Shown: piece by piece, positions 17,350-28,401 of the stretch
How positions within the stretch are numbered: the stretch's first letter is position 1
Layout of the letters: each line of letters opens with the position of its first letter
From: Coriobacteriia bacterium
Lineage (GTDB): Bacteria > Actinomycetota > Coriobacteriia > Anaerosomatales > PHET01
Direction: 5' to 3'
DNA: 64,000 nucleotides
NCBI GenBank assembly: GCA_034370385.1
Contig: JAXMKZ010000005.1
Coordinates: 62,001 to 126,000 of the forward strand
Made by a program: the position numbers and the translations under genes
The notes under the pieces: generated by a model
Database searches by the model: none
What the model was told of the DNA's origin: nothing
What the model saw: only the letters and a program-made list of their open reading frames with translations

Positions 17350-19575
17350 GTGTCCGACCCCCCGCCCATCGCCAGGCGAACTCCGCTCTACCTCGCGGCC
17401 ATCGGGCTGTCGGCCTTCCTGCTGTTCACGCTCGAGCTCTATGCTGGGCGCGTCGTGCTGCCCGCGTTCGGCGGGACACCTGCGGTGTGGACGACCGCCC
17501 TGTGCTTCTTCTCGGCCACGGTGTTTCTGGGCTACCTCTACGCACACACACTCACCCAGCGCCTCTCCCGCCACACGGGCAGCGCGGTCCATGTCGGCCT
17601 GGCGATCCTCGCAGCGGCGGCGGCGGTTCTCGCGCCCCCCGTGGTGGGCCTCGGGGCTGCCGGCGGGATCCCTCCGGTGCTCAGCGTGCTTGCGGCTCTC
17701 GCCCTGATCTCAGGTGCGCCGGTGCTGCTGTTCTCCACGACCACGCCGCTGTTGTCCGCGTGGTACTCCCAGGACAGTTCGGACCCCTGGTGGCTCTACG
17801 CTGTCTCGAACGCAGCTAGTCTCGCCGCGCTGCTCGCCTACCCGTTCCTGATCGAACCCTTCGTGCCGCTCTCGTCGCAGCGTGTCGCCATCACTGCGGG
17901 GCTTGCGGTGCTGACGGTACTGCTTGCGACCATCGTGGCGCTGAGACCACGGGCCGCCGCCCTCGCGCGCACCGCAGCGGAGCAGCCGGCGGCACCGATG
18001 CCGGCGCGGCGCACGATGGCTTGGTGGGTGTTCGCAGCCGCAGTCCCCGCAGGACTGCTCTTGGCGACGACGACGCATATCGCCACCGACCAGGTCTCGG
18101 CCCCGCTCCTGTGGATTGGTCCGCTCAGCGTCTACCTCGCGAGCTTCGTGGTCGCCTTCTCTCGGGTGGGCCCTCGCGCCACCCGCGTGGCTGAGCGCCT
18201 GGTCCCTGCCGCCGCCACGCTGATGTGGCTGCCCTACGTTGCCCGCATCAGCTGGCCGCCGCTCCTGCTGATCGGCCTGATGCTCGCGACGTATGCGGTG
18301 CTGGCCGTGGCGATCCACGGGCGCCTCGCTGCGGAGCGGCCGGCCGAAGCGCATCTCACGCGGTTCTACCTGCTCGTTTCGGCGGGCGGGTTGCTGGCCA
18401 CCACGCTCGTGGCGCTCGTTGCGCCGATCGTCTTTGACGCGGTCTACGAGTTTCCGCTGCTCATCGTCGCGGGCCTGAGCGTGCTCGCCACGATTCCGGG
18501 GGCGGCGGCACCGACACGTTCCTCGGACGTGCGCACGATACTGCGCGAGACCGGCGGCCGCCTGGCGCCCTACGCTGCGGTCGCTGCCGTGCTGCTCGCC
18601 GCCGCGGCGATGGACTCGGTCGCGTCCATCATGCTCGTGGTCGTCGTGGTCGTAGTCGGCGTTCAGGTGATCGCACTGGGCCGCACGCCTCGAGGTCTCG
18701 CGATCGCGACGGCCGTGGCGCTGGCCGCCCTCATGCTCGCCTTCATGCCCTCGCATGTCCTGCGCGTCCGCACGTTTTTCGGCATCACCGAGGTCCGCTC
18801 CGCTTTCGGGGGCGAGGCCTACGAGGAGATTCACGGCACGACGCTGCACGGGCTCCAGTTCCGCGACGCTCGCGGCACCGAGCCGACATCCTACTTCGTG
18901 AGGTCGGGCCCCTTAGGCGAGGTGTTCGCCGACGTGGAGCGCCGCAAGCCCGCCGGGGCTTCGATCGGGGTCGTGGGCCTGGGTGTGGGAACGATGGCGG
19001 CCTACGCACGAGACGCCGACCGGCTCTCGTTCTTCGAAGTCGACCCGGCCGTGATCGCCATCGCCCGCGACGAGCGCTACTTCACCTACCTGTCGCAGGC
19101 CGCAGCCAAGCCCCGAGTGGTGGTGGGCGATGGGCGCCTGTCGCTTGACGGCGAACCGTACGGCGCCTTCGACGTGCTGCTTCTGGACGCGTTCTCGTCG
19201 GATGCCATCCCGGCGCACCTGCTCACGCGCGAGGCGATGCAGACCTACGCGCGAACCGTTCAGCCCGACGGCGTCATCGCGTTCCAGCTGACCAACCGCC
19301 ACTTCGACCTGGCCCCGGCGGTGGCTGCAACCGCCCGCTCTATCGGCCTTGGAGCCCTCTTGGGCGAGTACCCGCCCGATCCGGCCGACCGAGAGCGGCT
19401 GGCAGCCCAGAGTTCCCGCTGGCTGCTCGTGGGCCGACCCGCGGCGCTATCGACGTTCGCAGCCAAGGGTTGGACGGAGCCGACGGACGGGCCCGTCCTC
19501 ACCGACGACTACTCCGACGTACTGCGGCTGCTGCGTTGGCGGCGAGCGCCCGCTCCCCCAGCCGAGAACGAGTAG
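17350..19575 (+). CDS. Membrane-anchored spermidine-synthase-like protein
   Basis: The GTG at 17350 gives a 741-residue product. Roughly the first 470 residues contain many transmembrane helices, in the arrangement seen in multipass proteins fused to SpeE-like domains. The C-terminal part is a Rossmann methyltransferase-like polyamine-synthase fold with GVVGLGVGTMAAYA (nucleotide-binding loop), FFEVDPAVI (acidic residue) and LLLDAFSSDAIPAHLLT (catalytic-region loop). The cytoplasmic enzymes make spermidine from decarboxylated S-adenosylmethionine; what the membrane-fused forms make is not settled. The long open frame upstream of 17350 shadows the divergent hydrolase. Confidence 0.85.
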   Translation: MSDPPPIARRTPLYLAAIGLSAFLLFTLELYAGRVVLPAFGGTPAVWTTALCFFSATVFLGYLYAHTLTQRLSRHTGSAVHVGLAILAAAAAVLAPPVVGLGAAGGIPPVLSVLAALALISGAPVLLFSTTTPLLSAWYSQDSSDPWWLYAVSNAASLAALLAYPFLIEPFVPLSSQRVAITAGLAVLTVLLATIVALRPRAAALARTAAEQPAAPMPARRTMAWWVFAAAVPAGLLLATTTHIATDQVSAPLLWIGPLSVYLASFVVAFSRVGPRATRVAERLVPAAATLMWLPYVARISWPPLLLIGLMLATYAVLAVAIHGRLAAERPAEAHLTRFYLLVSAGGLLATTLVALVAPIVFDAVYEFPLLIVAGLSVLATIPGAAAPTRSSDVRTILRETGGRLAPYAAVAAVLLAAAAMDSVASIMLVVVVVVVGVQVIALGRTPRGLAIATAVALAALMLAFMPSHVLRVRTFFGITEVRSAFGGEAYEEIHGTTLHGLQFRDARGTEPTSYFVRSGPLGEVFADVERRKPAGASIGVVGLGVGTMAAYARDADRLSFFEVDPAVIAIARDERYFTYLSQAAAKPRVVVGDGRLSLDGEPYGAFDVLLLDAFSSDAIPAHLLTREAMQTYARTVQPDGVIAFQLTNRHFDLAPAVAATARSIGLGALLGEYPPDPADRERLAAQSSRWLLVGRPAALSTFAAKGWTEPTDGPVLTDDYSDVLRLLRWRRAPAPPAENE

Positions 19576-19690
19576 CGCATCACCCGGCGCCCGTCGCTAC
19601 CGTGGCGCCGTTGCTGTTTGACGCCCCGCGCGAAACGGGAATCCTCACGGCACACCCCGGGCGGACTCCCCCGACGAGAGGCGCGCACCC

Positions 19691-21124
19691 ATGACTGGTC
19701 CTTCGATTCCGCGCTCGAAGATCCGCGATATCGAGCACCTCTCACCTGAAGAGCGTGCCGCCGTAGGAAAAGCGGCCCGGGGTCGGGTGCCGCGCAGCAG
19801 CCACGCCGCATGGGTACCGCGCGATGACCGCACGGATCCGATTCAGCAGCTGCGGACGCAAGAAGCCACCCGCATGACCGAACTGCTGCCCATCCGCTAC
19901 GGGCGCATGCTGCGTTCACCTTTCGCCTTCTACCGTGGCAGCGCCGTCATCATGGCGTCAGATCTGGCCACCACGCCCACGTCCGGACTCAGGGCGCAGC
20001 TGTGCGGCGACGCGCACCTCGCCAACTTCGGCATCTATCGGTCACCGGAGCGCGCCCAGGTCTTCGACATCAACGACTTCGACGAGACCGTGCCCGGGCC
20101 CTGGGAGTTCGACATCAAGCGTCTTGCGGCGAGCTTCGAGATCGCACTGCGCGAGCGCGACGTCTCTGCCCGGTGGCGACGCGACATCGTCCTGACCGCT
20201 GTGCGGGCATACCGCGAGGCGATGACCGAGTTCGCGGCCATGCGCAACATCGACGTCTGGTACGCCCGCCTCGACGTGGAGCACCTGATCACCGGCGTTG
20301 CCACCACAGGGACCGGCAAAGCCGTAGTCAAGACCACGCGCGCCAATCTGGAGAAGGCCGCCAGCAAGGACAGCCTGCGCGCGCTATCGAAGCTCACTCA
20401 TCTCGTTGACGGCGAGCCACGAATTGCCAGCAACCCTCCGCTTGTCGTTCGCGCGGAGGAGCTCCTGACCGGCGAACAACTCGAGCGGTTCCAGCCGGTC
20501 ATCGAGGAGTTCTTGCGCAACTACCGAGCCAGTCTGCCTGAGGACCGTCGCCGCCTCCTCGACAGCTACCGATTCGCAGACATCGCGCGAAAGGTCGTGG
20601 GCGTCGGATCGGTCGGGGCTCGCGCTTGGATCGTCCTCATGCTGGGTCGCGATACGTGTGATCCACTGTTCCTCCAGATGAAGGAGGCGACTTCATCGGT
20701 ACTGGAGCCCATCGTGGGGCGGAGCCGGTTCCGTCACCATGGACGTCGCGTCGTCGAAGGACAACGCCTCATGCAGGCATCGAGCGATGTGACGTTGGGC
20801 TGGTATCGCATCCGCGGGTTCGACGGCCTTCCGCACGACTACTACGTTCGGCAGCTCTGGGACGGGAAGGGCAGCCTCGACCACACGAAGATGAATCCGG
20901 TGATGTGGGCGCCGTACGCCCGCGTCTGCGGCTGGACGCTCGCCCGCGCCCATGCCCGGTCGGGCCATCGCATAGCGATCTCGGCGTACCTCGGTCGAGG
21001 CGATACGCTTGACCGGGCGCTGGCGGATTTCTCCGTGGCCTACGCGAATCAGAACGAGCGCGACTACGAGGCACTCAAGGCCGCTGCGGGGCGCGACGAG
21101 ATCGCCGTGGAGTACGGCATCTGA
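19691..21124 (+). CDS. DUF2252 domain protein
   Basis: The 477-residue product matches the DUF2252 family, which resembles aminoglycoside phosphotransferase and protein kinase folds. The diagnostic motifs are FYRGSAVIMASDL, LCGDAHLANFG and FDINDFDETVPGPWEFDIKRLA, where the Asp residues would sit in the catalytic and metal-binding loops. GAGAGG precedes the ATG. Function has not been established for the family. The gene has its own 115-bp upstream gap and is probably transcribed singly. Confidence 0.9.
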   Translation: MTGPSIPRSKIRDIEHLSPEERAAVGKAARGRVPRSSHAAWVPRDDRTDPIQQLRTQEATRMTELLPIRYGRMLRSPFAFYRGSAVIMASDLATTPTSGLRAQLCGDAHLANFGIYRSPERAQVFDINDFDETVPGPWEFDIKRLAASFEIALRERDVSARWRRDIVLTAVRAYREAMTEFAAMRNIDVWYARLDVEHLITGVATTGTGKAVVKTTRANLEKAASKDSLRALSKLTHLVDGEPRIASNPPLVVRAEELLTGEQLERFQPVIEEFLRNYRASLPEDRRRLLDSYRFADIARKVVGVGSVGARAWIVLMLGRDTCDPLFLQMKEATSSVLEPIVGRSRFRHHGRRVVEGQRLMQASSDVTLGWYRIRGFDGLPHDYYVRQLWDGKGSLDHTKMNPVMWAPYARVCGWTLARAHARSGHRIAISAYLGRGDTLDRALADFSVAYANQNERDYEALKAAAGRDEIAVEYGI

Positions 21125-21160
21125 GAAGCGACGGGCCCGGCAGCTGGCACGAGTGTTCGG

Positions 21161-22975
<1,815 letters not shown>

Positions 22976-23125
22976 GCGCTTCTCAACTCCATGAAGGTCG
23001 TGGGTGACGCATACGAACGTACGCGCGGGTGTGAAGGGTAGCACGCCGCGCGCCATTTCGTGGTATCGGGCCGCCACCAAAGACGTCGAGGGCGTCGAGA
23101 CCCTGATGAAGGAACCCAACAGACG

Positions 23126-23449
23126 GTGTCGAATCTCCCGCTCATGACCGCCCAAGTACACCGAGCTCCCGGCGCCGCTCAAGATCCGGAAAGCCACCCC
23201 AGCGTTCGCAACCTGCTGGGCCTGCCCACGGTGATCGTCGGCTGGGGCGTCGGCGTGGCGCTGAGCGCGTACACGACCTACTTTCTGGTGCTGTGCTACC
23301 CGCCCCTGCTCGCCAACGACACCGAAACTCTGCACGCGGTCGTCGCGGAGCACGGAACGGTGCTCGTGACCGGCGTACTCGTCGGGACAGTGATCGTTGT
23401 GCTCACGCTGAGCGTGACCATCATGGTGCGCCTCTACAACAACCGCTAG
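23126..23449 (+). CDS. Small two-helix membrane protein, DUF485-like in outline
   Basis: The product of about 107 residues has a Pro/His-rich N-terminus and two transmembrane segments (LLGLPTVIVGWGVGVALSAYTTYFLVL, then VLVTGVLVGTVIVVLTLSVTIMVRLYN). The pattern resembles DUF485 proteins, but the match is not strong. The GTG start at 23126 has AAGGA upstream; ATG 23144 is an alternative. It is divergent from typA and convergent with the cytochrome b gene. Confidence 0.55.
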   Translation: MSNLPLMTAQVHRAPGAAQDPESHPSVRNLLGLPTVIVGWGVGVALSAYTTYFLVLCYPPLLANDTETLHAVVAEHGTVLVTGVLVGTVIVVLTLSVTIMVRLYNNR

Positions 23450-23506
23450 GCTCGCGCTCGAGCTCGGCACATCGCGCCCGGAACCACGCACCACTCCTGG
23501 ACGCTG

Positions 23507-24343
23507 TCAGATCGACGGCTCCGCCACCGGCTCAAACGCGCCGTGATCGTCGCCGTGGGCATCTCCTTCGTCGCCGTGGCCATGCGCTCCCTCGACGACC
23601 TCAAGCTCCTTGAGACCGAAGAAGTCCAGCGCGCACGGCACGTCCACGCTGAACGCCAGGTAGAAGTGCACGGTGGTCATGATGATGAATCCCCAGTTGA
23701 GCACGTAGTGGAGCATGCGGGTCACCCAGATGCCGGTCGCCCCGGCGAGCGACGCGGTCAGGCTGTAGAAGCTCCCGTCGATGATCGGGAACTGGTAGCG
23801 CCAGATCAACAGCCCGGTTATCGCCTGCATGACCATCATGACGAGAAAGAGGCTGTATGACATCTTCTGCATGACGTTGTACTTCGCGACATGGGGCTTC
23901 TGGTCGCTCAGGTACCCGTAGTACTTCAGCACACCCCCCGCGGTGGCGAGGTCCTTCTTGCCGATGGCGAACTCACGCCAGTCCGCATTGGTCTTGGAGT
24001 AGAACGCGTACCACAGCCGCCAGATGAGCACCGCGATGACGATGATCATGAAGAGGTAGTGCACGTTCGTCATGAACGTGCGCCCCCCATAGGTGAACGG
24101 GAACCGAATATACATCCCCGTGAATCCTAGGATGATCATCGAGACCATGTGGACCGCGTGCAGCACCTTCGGCGTGGCAGGCGGTCGCGAATCATGCTCG
24201 GGCCACTTCCCCTCGATGAAGGACTTGCGGAAGCGCCCCTTGATCACGAACATCGAGAAGTGCCACACGAGAAACAGCAGCACTAACAGGTACAACGCGC
24301 TGAACACCGTATCCAGCCACACGTTGATCTCGGTCAGCGACAT
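23507..24343 (-). CDS. Cytochrome b-type membrane subunit
   Basis: The 278-residue integral membrane protein has about four or five helices with histidines placed as in di-heme cytochrome b subunits of Ni/Fe hydrogenases and formate dehydrogenases: VLHAVHMVSMI, TNVHYLFM, RMLHYVLNW and TTVHFYLAF. The C-terminal tail is His/Asp/Gly-rich (HGHGDEGDAHGDDHG), which could bind metal. AAGGGGGG precedes ATG 24343. No catalytic partner (hydrogenase, dehydrogenase or ferredoxin) is adjacent, so its electron donor is unknown. It probably passes electrons to or from the quinone pool. Confidence 0.85.
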   Translation of the reverse strand: MSLTEINVWLDTVFSALYLLVLLFLVWHFSMFVIKGRFRKSFIEGKWPEHDSRPPATPKVLHAVHMVSMIILGFTGMYIRFPFTYGGRTFMTNVHYLFMIIVIAVLIWRLWYAFYSKTNADWREFAIGKKDLATAGGVLKYYGYLSDQKPHVAKYNVMQKMSYSLFLVMMVMQAITGLLIWRYQFPIIDGSFYSLTASLAGATGIWVTRMLHYVLNWGFIIMTTVHFYLAFSVDVPCALDFFGLKELEVVEGAHGHGDEGDAHGDDHGAFEPVAEPSI

Positions 24344-24391
24344 GAAGCGCCCCCCTTGTCGTCCTCCGGGCACCCGCAAGGCGCCCGGCAC

Positions 24392-24408
24392 AAAAACCCG
24401 CAGGGGTT
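24392..24408 (-). terminator. Rho-independent terminator after psuG
   Basis: On the minus strand, AACCC and GGGTT form a 5-bp stem around a CTGC loop and run directly into a short T tract. It lies about 20 bp after the psuG stop and before the cytochrome b gene, in the correct orientation. Confidence 0.65.
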
Positions 24409-24426
24409 CATTTCAACGCCGAGGGC

Positions 24427-25341
24427 TCAGTCCCTCTTCGGAAAAGCCGCCGCAATCCGTGCCGCCAGACGAGCGTTGCTCCACACGAGGCGCTTGTTGG
24501 CTTCCTCGGTCACCCCTCCCGACAGCTCATGAAGCCTCGCGAGAAGGAACGGTGTCACCTCTTTTCCGTGCACACCGGCGGCCTGCGCCTCAGCTAGAGC
24601 AGTCGAGGTCCAACCGTCCAGCACGTCCGCGTCGATAGCATCCGCCTCATCGATGGGGTTCGCGATGACCGTTCCGCCCGTCATGCCGATATCTGCGCGA
24701 GCGCGCAAGACCGCCGCGATCTCCTCAGGAGAATCGAAGCGCGCGTCCACGCCGTACTCGCTCGCTCGCTTGTAGAAGGCGGGAAACTCGTCGGTGCGAT
24801 AGCCGAGCACGGGAACACCGTGCGTCTCGAGCACCTCAAGCGTGAGAGCGAGATCCAGGACCGACTTCGCTCCTGCGCAGACGACGGCAACGTCGGTCCT
24901 AGCCAGTTCAAGCAGGTCAGCACTGATGTCGAAGGTGCGCTCAGCGCCACGGTGCACGCCTCCGATGCCCCCGGTGGTAAAGACGCGGATGCCGGCCAGT
25001 GCGGCGATCACCATCGTCCCCGCGACCGTCGTGGCTCCGTCTGCGCCTCGCGCCGCAAGCACGGGCAGGTCACGGCGAGACGCCTTCACGATGCCGTCGG
25101 GTCCCGCCTCGGCAAGGCGCTCGATCTGCTCGCGGGACAGGCCCGCCGTCAGACGGCCTGCAAGCACCGCGACCGTGGCGGGCACAGCGCCGTTCTCGCG
25201 GACGACCCGCTCGCTTTCCAGGGCGCACTCGAGGTTGGCCGGGTACGGAAACCCGTGGGAGATGATCGTCGACTCGAGGGCCACCACGGGCATCCCCTCG
25301 TCAATCGCCGTACGAACCTCCGGTGACAGAACGACGCTCAT
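24427..25341 (-). CDS. psuG: Pseudouridine-5'-phosphate glycosidase
   Basis: The 304-residue product matches PsuG over its full length: VVALESTIISHGFPYPANLE near the N-terminus, RDLPVLAARGADGATTVAGTM, FTTGGIGGVHRGAE, and the ANPIDEADA and EVTPFLLARLHELSGG segments. It cleaves the C-C glycosidic bond of pseudouridine 5'-phosphate to give uracil and ribose 5-phosphate. The ATG at 25341 overlaps the stop of the kinase gene as ATGA. The long N-terminal extension of this open frame shadows the kinase gene. Confidence 0.96.
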   Translation of the reverse strand: MSVVLSPEVRTAIDEGMPVVALESTIISHGFPYPANLECALESERVVRENGAVPATVAVLAGRLTAGLSREQIERLAEAGPDGIVKASRRDLPVLAARGADGATTVAGTMVIAALAGIRVFTTGGIGGVHRGAERTFDISADLLELARTDVAVVCAGAKSVLDLALTLEVLETHGVPVLGYRTDEFPAFYKRASEYGVDARFDSPEEIAAVLRARADIGMTGGTVIANPIDEADAIDADVLDGWTSTALAEAQAAGVHGKEVTPFLLARLHELSGGVTEEANKRLVWSNARLAARIAAAFPKRD

Positions 25342-26264
25342 GACAGCTCCTCCAGCATCTTCATCAGCGCGACACGGCTCACGCGCTCGCTCACGGTCGT
25401 TTCGCTTCGCAGCGCCAACTCGCTCATGGCGCGTCCCCACTGCGCTGCCTGTGTGGTCGTGGCTCCTTCGCACAACGCCAGCGCCACGCCCGCGGCAAAC
25501 GCATCCCCCGCTCCGGTCGCGTTGAGCACGGGCACGGGACGCGCCTCCAGGCACACAGCGCCGCCCGCGTCGGCGGCAGCTACACCGCGCGCGCCATCCG
25601 TCACGAACGCGCGGCGACAGCCCAAGGACAGCAGGGCTTGGGCCAGAACCTGCGCCGACGGCTCATCGCGCAGCCCGGTGATCGTCTGCGCCTCGGCGAT
25701 GTTGCATTTCAGGCCGTCAAGCCGCTCGAGCGCAGCGTGCGCTCGCCCTGCCTTGGCGGTCGAGACGGGGTCCAGCAGCAGCGGAGCAGCCGCCATCTCG
25801 GCAAGCCACACGAGCGACTCCTCGGAGAGGTTCGTGTCGCAGACCACCAGATCGGCGGCTGCCAGAACGCCGGAGGCGCGCTCCAGCACCTCCGGCGTCA
25901 ACCGCTCCAGCGGACGCATGTCCGATAGCGCCAGCGCCATGTCGCCGTCGGCATCGAGGATGGCCAGATAGACGGACCCGGGCAGCTCGTCGCAGACGAG
26001 CGACGCGGACGTGTCCACGCCGACCGCTCGAGCGTGGCGTTGGAGCTCACGCGCATTGTGGTCGCCCCCGAACGCCGTCACGAGCGCGACGTCGGCTCCA
26101 AGGCGCGCCAGGTTCTCGGCGATGTTGCGCCCCACGCCACCCGCGCTCACGGACGCGTGCCCCGGATTGGAGTCGTGCGCGATGAGCGGGTTGACGCTGT
26201 GACCGACGACGTCGGTGTTGGCGCCCCCCACGACGACGATGCGAACGGGCCGGTCGGTGCTCAT
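25338..26264 (-). CDS. psuK: Pseudouridine kinase, PfkB family
   Basis: The 308-residue PfkB-family kinase begins VVVGGANTDVVGHS and carries the first PfkB signature region (SAGGVGRNIAENLARLGADVALVTAFG) and the C-terminal NATGAGDAFAAG, with the catalytic Asp in GAGD. Translational coupling to psuG identifies its substrate as pseudouridine, which it phosphorylates at the 5' position. The pair salvages pseudouridine from RNA breakdown. Confidence 0.92.
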   Translation of the reverse strand: MSTDRPVRIVVVGGANTDVVGHSVNPLIAHDSNPGHASVSAGGVGRNIAENLARLGADVALVTAFGGDHNARELQRHARAVGVDTSASLVCDELPGSVYLAILDADGDMALALSDMRPLERLTPEVLERASGVLAAADLVVCDTNLSEESLVWLAEMAAAPLLLDPVSTAKAGRAHAALERLDGLKCNIAEAQTITGLRDEPSAQVLAQALLSLGCRRAFVTDGARGVAAADAGGAVCLEARPVPVLNATGAGDAFAAGVALALCEGATTTQAAQWGRAMSELALRSETTVSERVSRVALMKMLEELS

Positions 26265-26338
26265 GGGTCTCGGGTCCTCCAGGGCTCGGGTAGTCTCTCC
26301 CCTTCTACCCTAGTTGCCCGCGCGCCACCGCCCCGACC

Positions 26339-27397
26339 TCAGGCTTCGAGCATGCCGGAGGCGAGCTCCGAGAGCGTTGCCGTCGTGGCTCGCGCCTCGG
26401 TGAGCGAAGCCGCCGCACGCTCCGACTCCCCTTCGGCGAGGGCCTTCTCGGCCTCAGCGAGCGTGGCGGTGGAACTCTCCGTCAGAACAAGCACGACGCC
26501 CGCCAGCTCGCGAATGTTATCGAGCCGACGTACCACGGCGTCGCGCATGTTCTCTACCGACAGGGTCAACGCGCCGATCTCGTCCCCGGTGCGATGCACG
26601 ATGCTCGCCTCAAGATGCCCCGCAGCCACCTCGTCAGAGAAGTGCTTGGCGGCGGTCAACGGCGTCGCGATCGAGCGATAGAGCCACACGCTCATGGCGA
26701 GGGCCACGAAGAGCGCCACGCCGATCGAGACGAGGATCGCTGCCCGCGCCAGTTCGCTCGCTTGCTTCTCTGCTCGCGTCGCCAGCAGCGCCTCGGCCTC
26801 GGCATCACGCACCAAGCCGCGCAGGAGCCCGTCGCGGAACGCCTCCTCCTTCACGTGCACGGCGCGCCTCATCTCGGACGCGGGAGTGCCTTCTTCCGCG
26901 TAGAGGTCCGTCTCGACGCTGGCGCGGAACGAGCCGTTCTCCATGCGGCGAAGCCGGATGGGCGTGCCCCCCGAGAGAGCCTCGGTGTTCACCCACTTGG
27001 CCACATCGATCCTCAGGTCCTCCCAGGTGCGCGACATGCGTTCGTAGTCCTCGGAAGGCAGACCGGCCTCAAGCCGACCGAGCGCCATGAACACCGACTG
27101 ATCCACCCCGATGAAGCCGCCGTACTCGGTCGAGATCTCTTCGGAACTAGTAGACGCCTTCATGCTCAGGGCGAGGTTAGTCGCCTCCGAGAAGTACTCC
27201 GTGAGCCGCTGACTCGCCTGAGCCAGAAGTCCCGCGCGCGCTTGGGCCTCTGCAGCGGCCGACGCCGACGCAGCAGCCTGCGCGTACTGGTAGCTGGCGA
27301 AGCCGCCTACCACTAGGTTCGCGAGGACGACGATGAACATAGCCAAGACGATGCGCAGGCGTACGGTCGTGCGTACGCGGCGGTGGCGTTCGGTCAC
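26339..27397 (-). CDS. HAMP-domain membrane receptor lacking an output domain
   Basis: The 352-residue product has an N-terminal helix (about 15-38), a helical extracytoplasmic sensor of about 180 residues, a second helix (about 222-244) and a HAMP domain starting WLYRSIATPLTAAKHF with the GDEIGALTLSVENM second half. An Ala/Glu-rich helical tail of about 75 residues follows. No kinase, methyl-accepting or GGDEF domain follows. The GTG start overlaps the upstream 69-residue gene as GTGA. It may signal through a separate partner or be a truncated chemoreceptor-like protein. Confidence 0.75.
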   Translation of the reverse strand: MTERHRRVRTTVRLRIVLAMFIVVLANLVVGGFASYQYAQAAASASAAAEAQARAGLLAQASQRLTEYFSEATNLALSMKASTSSEEISTEYGGFIGVDQSVFMALGRLEAGLPSEDYERMSRTWEDLRIDVAKWVNTEALSGGTPIRLRRMENGSFRASVETDLYAEEGTPASEMRRAVHVKEEAFRDGLLRGLVRDAEAEALLATRAEKQASELARAAILVSIGVALFVALAMSVWLYRSIATPLTAAKHFSDEVAAGHLEASIVHRTGDEIGALTLSVENMRDAVVRRLDNIRELAGVVLVLTESSTATLAEAEKALAEGESERAAASLTEARATTATLSELASGMLEA

Positions 27398-27603
27398 AGT
27401 TGGATGCCCATCTGCGTTGCGGCGATCACGAGGCGCTCGCGCTTCTGCAGGTCGTCCACGTCGTTCGGAGAGACCATCGTGACGAGGAAGCCGGACTTGG
27501 CCGCCAGCTCGCCCTTGGCCCTGACGAGCCCGATCGGGTCGCCACCGTAGCGCGACTCAAGTTCCTTGCCTGCGCGAACGCACAGGTCGTAGAGAGTACC
27601 CAC
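27394..27603 (-). CDS. Small conserved-looking protein coupled to the HAMP receptor
   Basis: GTG 27603 with GGAAAGG upstream gives a 69-residue soluble protein (VGTLYDLCVRAGKELESRYG...). The frame stays open upstream to 27771, but that part has poor coding character. It contains no motif I recognise. It overlaps the HAMP gene by 4 bp, which suggests equal expression and perhaps a direct partnership. Confidence 0.6.
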   Translation of the reverse strand: MGTLYDLCVRAGKELESRYGGDPIGLVRAKGELAAKSGFLVTMVSPNDVDDLQKRERLVIAATQMGIQL

Positions 27604-27813
27604 GGCAGGTCGACCTTTCCGGCATGTGCGAGCAGTGTCGTCGGATTCGGAGCCCGAGCGTATCGGGACGAGTACGCCCATTGGGCCACACCGACAAGCC
27701 GCCGTGGTTACAGCCGGGTAATCCTTGCGTGAGTTTCTCGTGGCTTTGTGACGCCGGTCACTGCCCAGCACGCGGGGAGTGTCCGGGACGTTTCCGCAAG
27801 CCGGTCCCGACCG
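27604..27813. other. 210-bp intergenic region, no gene seen
   Basis: It separates the acetyltransferase stop from the 69-residue protein. It contains a small inverted repeat (CCCGA, GCGTA, TCGGG at 27653-27667), 50 bp upstream of the small gene, that could be a leader hairpin. No known riboswitch pattern is visible. Confidence 0.4.
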
Positions 27814-28341
27814 TCACTCACGCCACAGCTCGGGCGCGCCCAGAGCCTCGGCCACCTTCACGACTCCGGCGGCATCGACCAGCGCACCCTCGACAAGCTC
27901 GATGACCATCCACGCCTCAGGGGGATTGATAGGATACGGGGCGAGAATCCCGTGCGGCATGGCCGGCTCGAAGCCCCCCTTGGGGTAGTAGTCGGGGTGC
28001 CCCAGAACCAGCGAAAGCTCCGCGCCCTCTGCGCGTGCCGCTGAAAGACCCGCTTCTATGAGAGCCTGACCCACGCCGGTGTTCTGGTTCACCGGGCTGA
28101 CGGCGAGCGGTGCGAGCAGGGCAGCAAGCTTCGACCCCGCCCACGCCCGTGTAAACAGGATGTGGCCGGCCAGCTCACCGTCGATGTAGGCCCCAAGCGA
28201 CCATTCCGGGACCCAGACGTCCTCCTCCGCGCGTAGCGCCTCGACGAGCTCGTACTCGACCTCAGAGCCGAACGCAGCGCAGACGACATCCTTGATCGCC
28301 GGCTCCTGTAGGGGGTCGACCGGTCGTATCTGCATGGGCAT
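27814..28341 (-). CDS. GNAT-family N-acetyltransferase
   Basis: The 175-residue product has the GNAT acetyl-CoA-binding order: ELAGHILFTRAW, LAPLAVSPVNQNTGVGQALIEAGLSAARAEG (a Q/N-x-x-G-V-G-x-A-type loop), then LVLGHPDYYPKGGFEPA. The last segment is typical of YhbS-like members. GGAG lies upstream of ATG 28341. The acceptor substrate is unknown. It is divergent from the glycosyltransferase gene with a 60-bp gap. Confidence 0.88.
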   Translation of the reverse strand: MPMQIRPVDPLQEPAIKDVVCAAFGSEVEYELVEALRAEEDVWVPEWSLGAYIDGELAGHILFTRAWAGSKLAALLAPLAVSPVNQNTGVGQALIEAGLSAARAEGAELSLVLGHPDYYPKGGFEPAMPHGILAPYPINPPEAWMVIELVEGALVDAAGVVKVAEALGAPELWRE

Positions 28342-28401
28342 ACAGCATCTCCTCTCGCCCACCACTGTCGTACGGGTAGCAGATTCCCGATACTTCAGGA
28401 T

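Noticed and set aside
22976-23494. N-terminal extension of the TypA frame
   Set aside because: TypA length and motifs start at 22975; the extension overlaps the divergent small membrane-protein gene.
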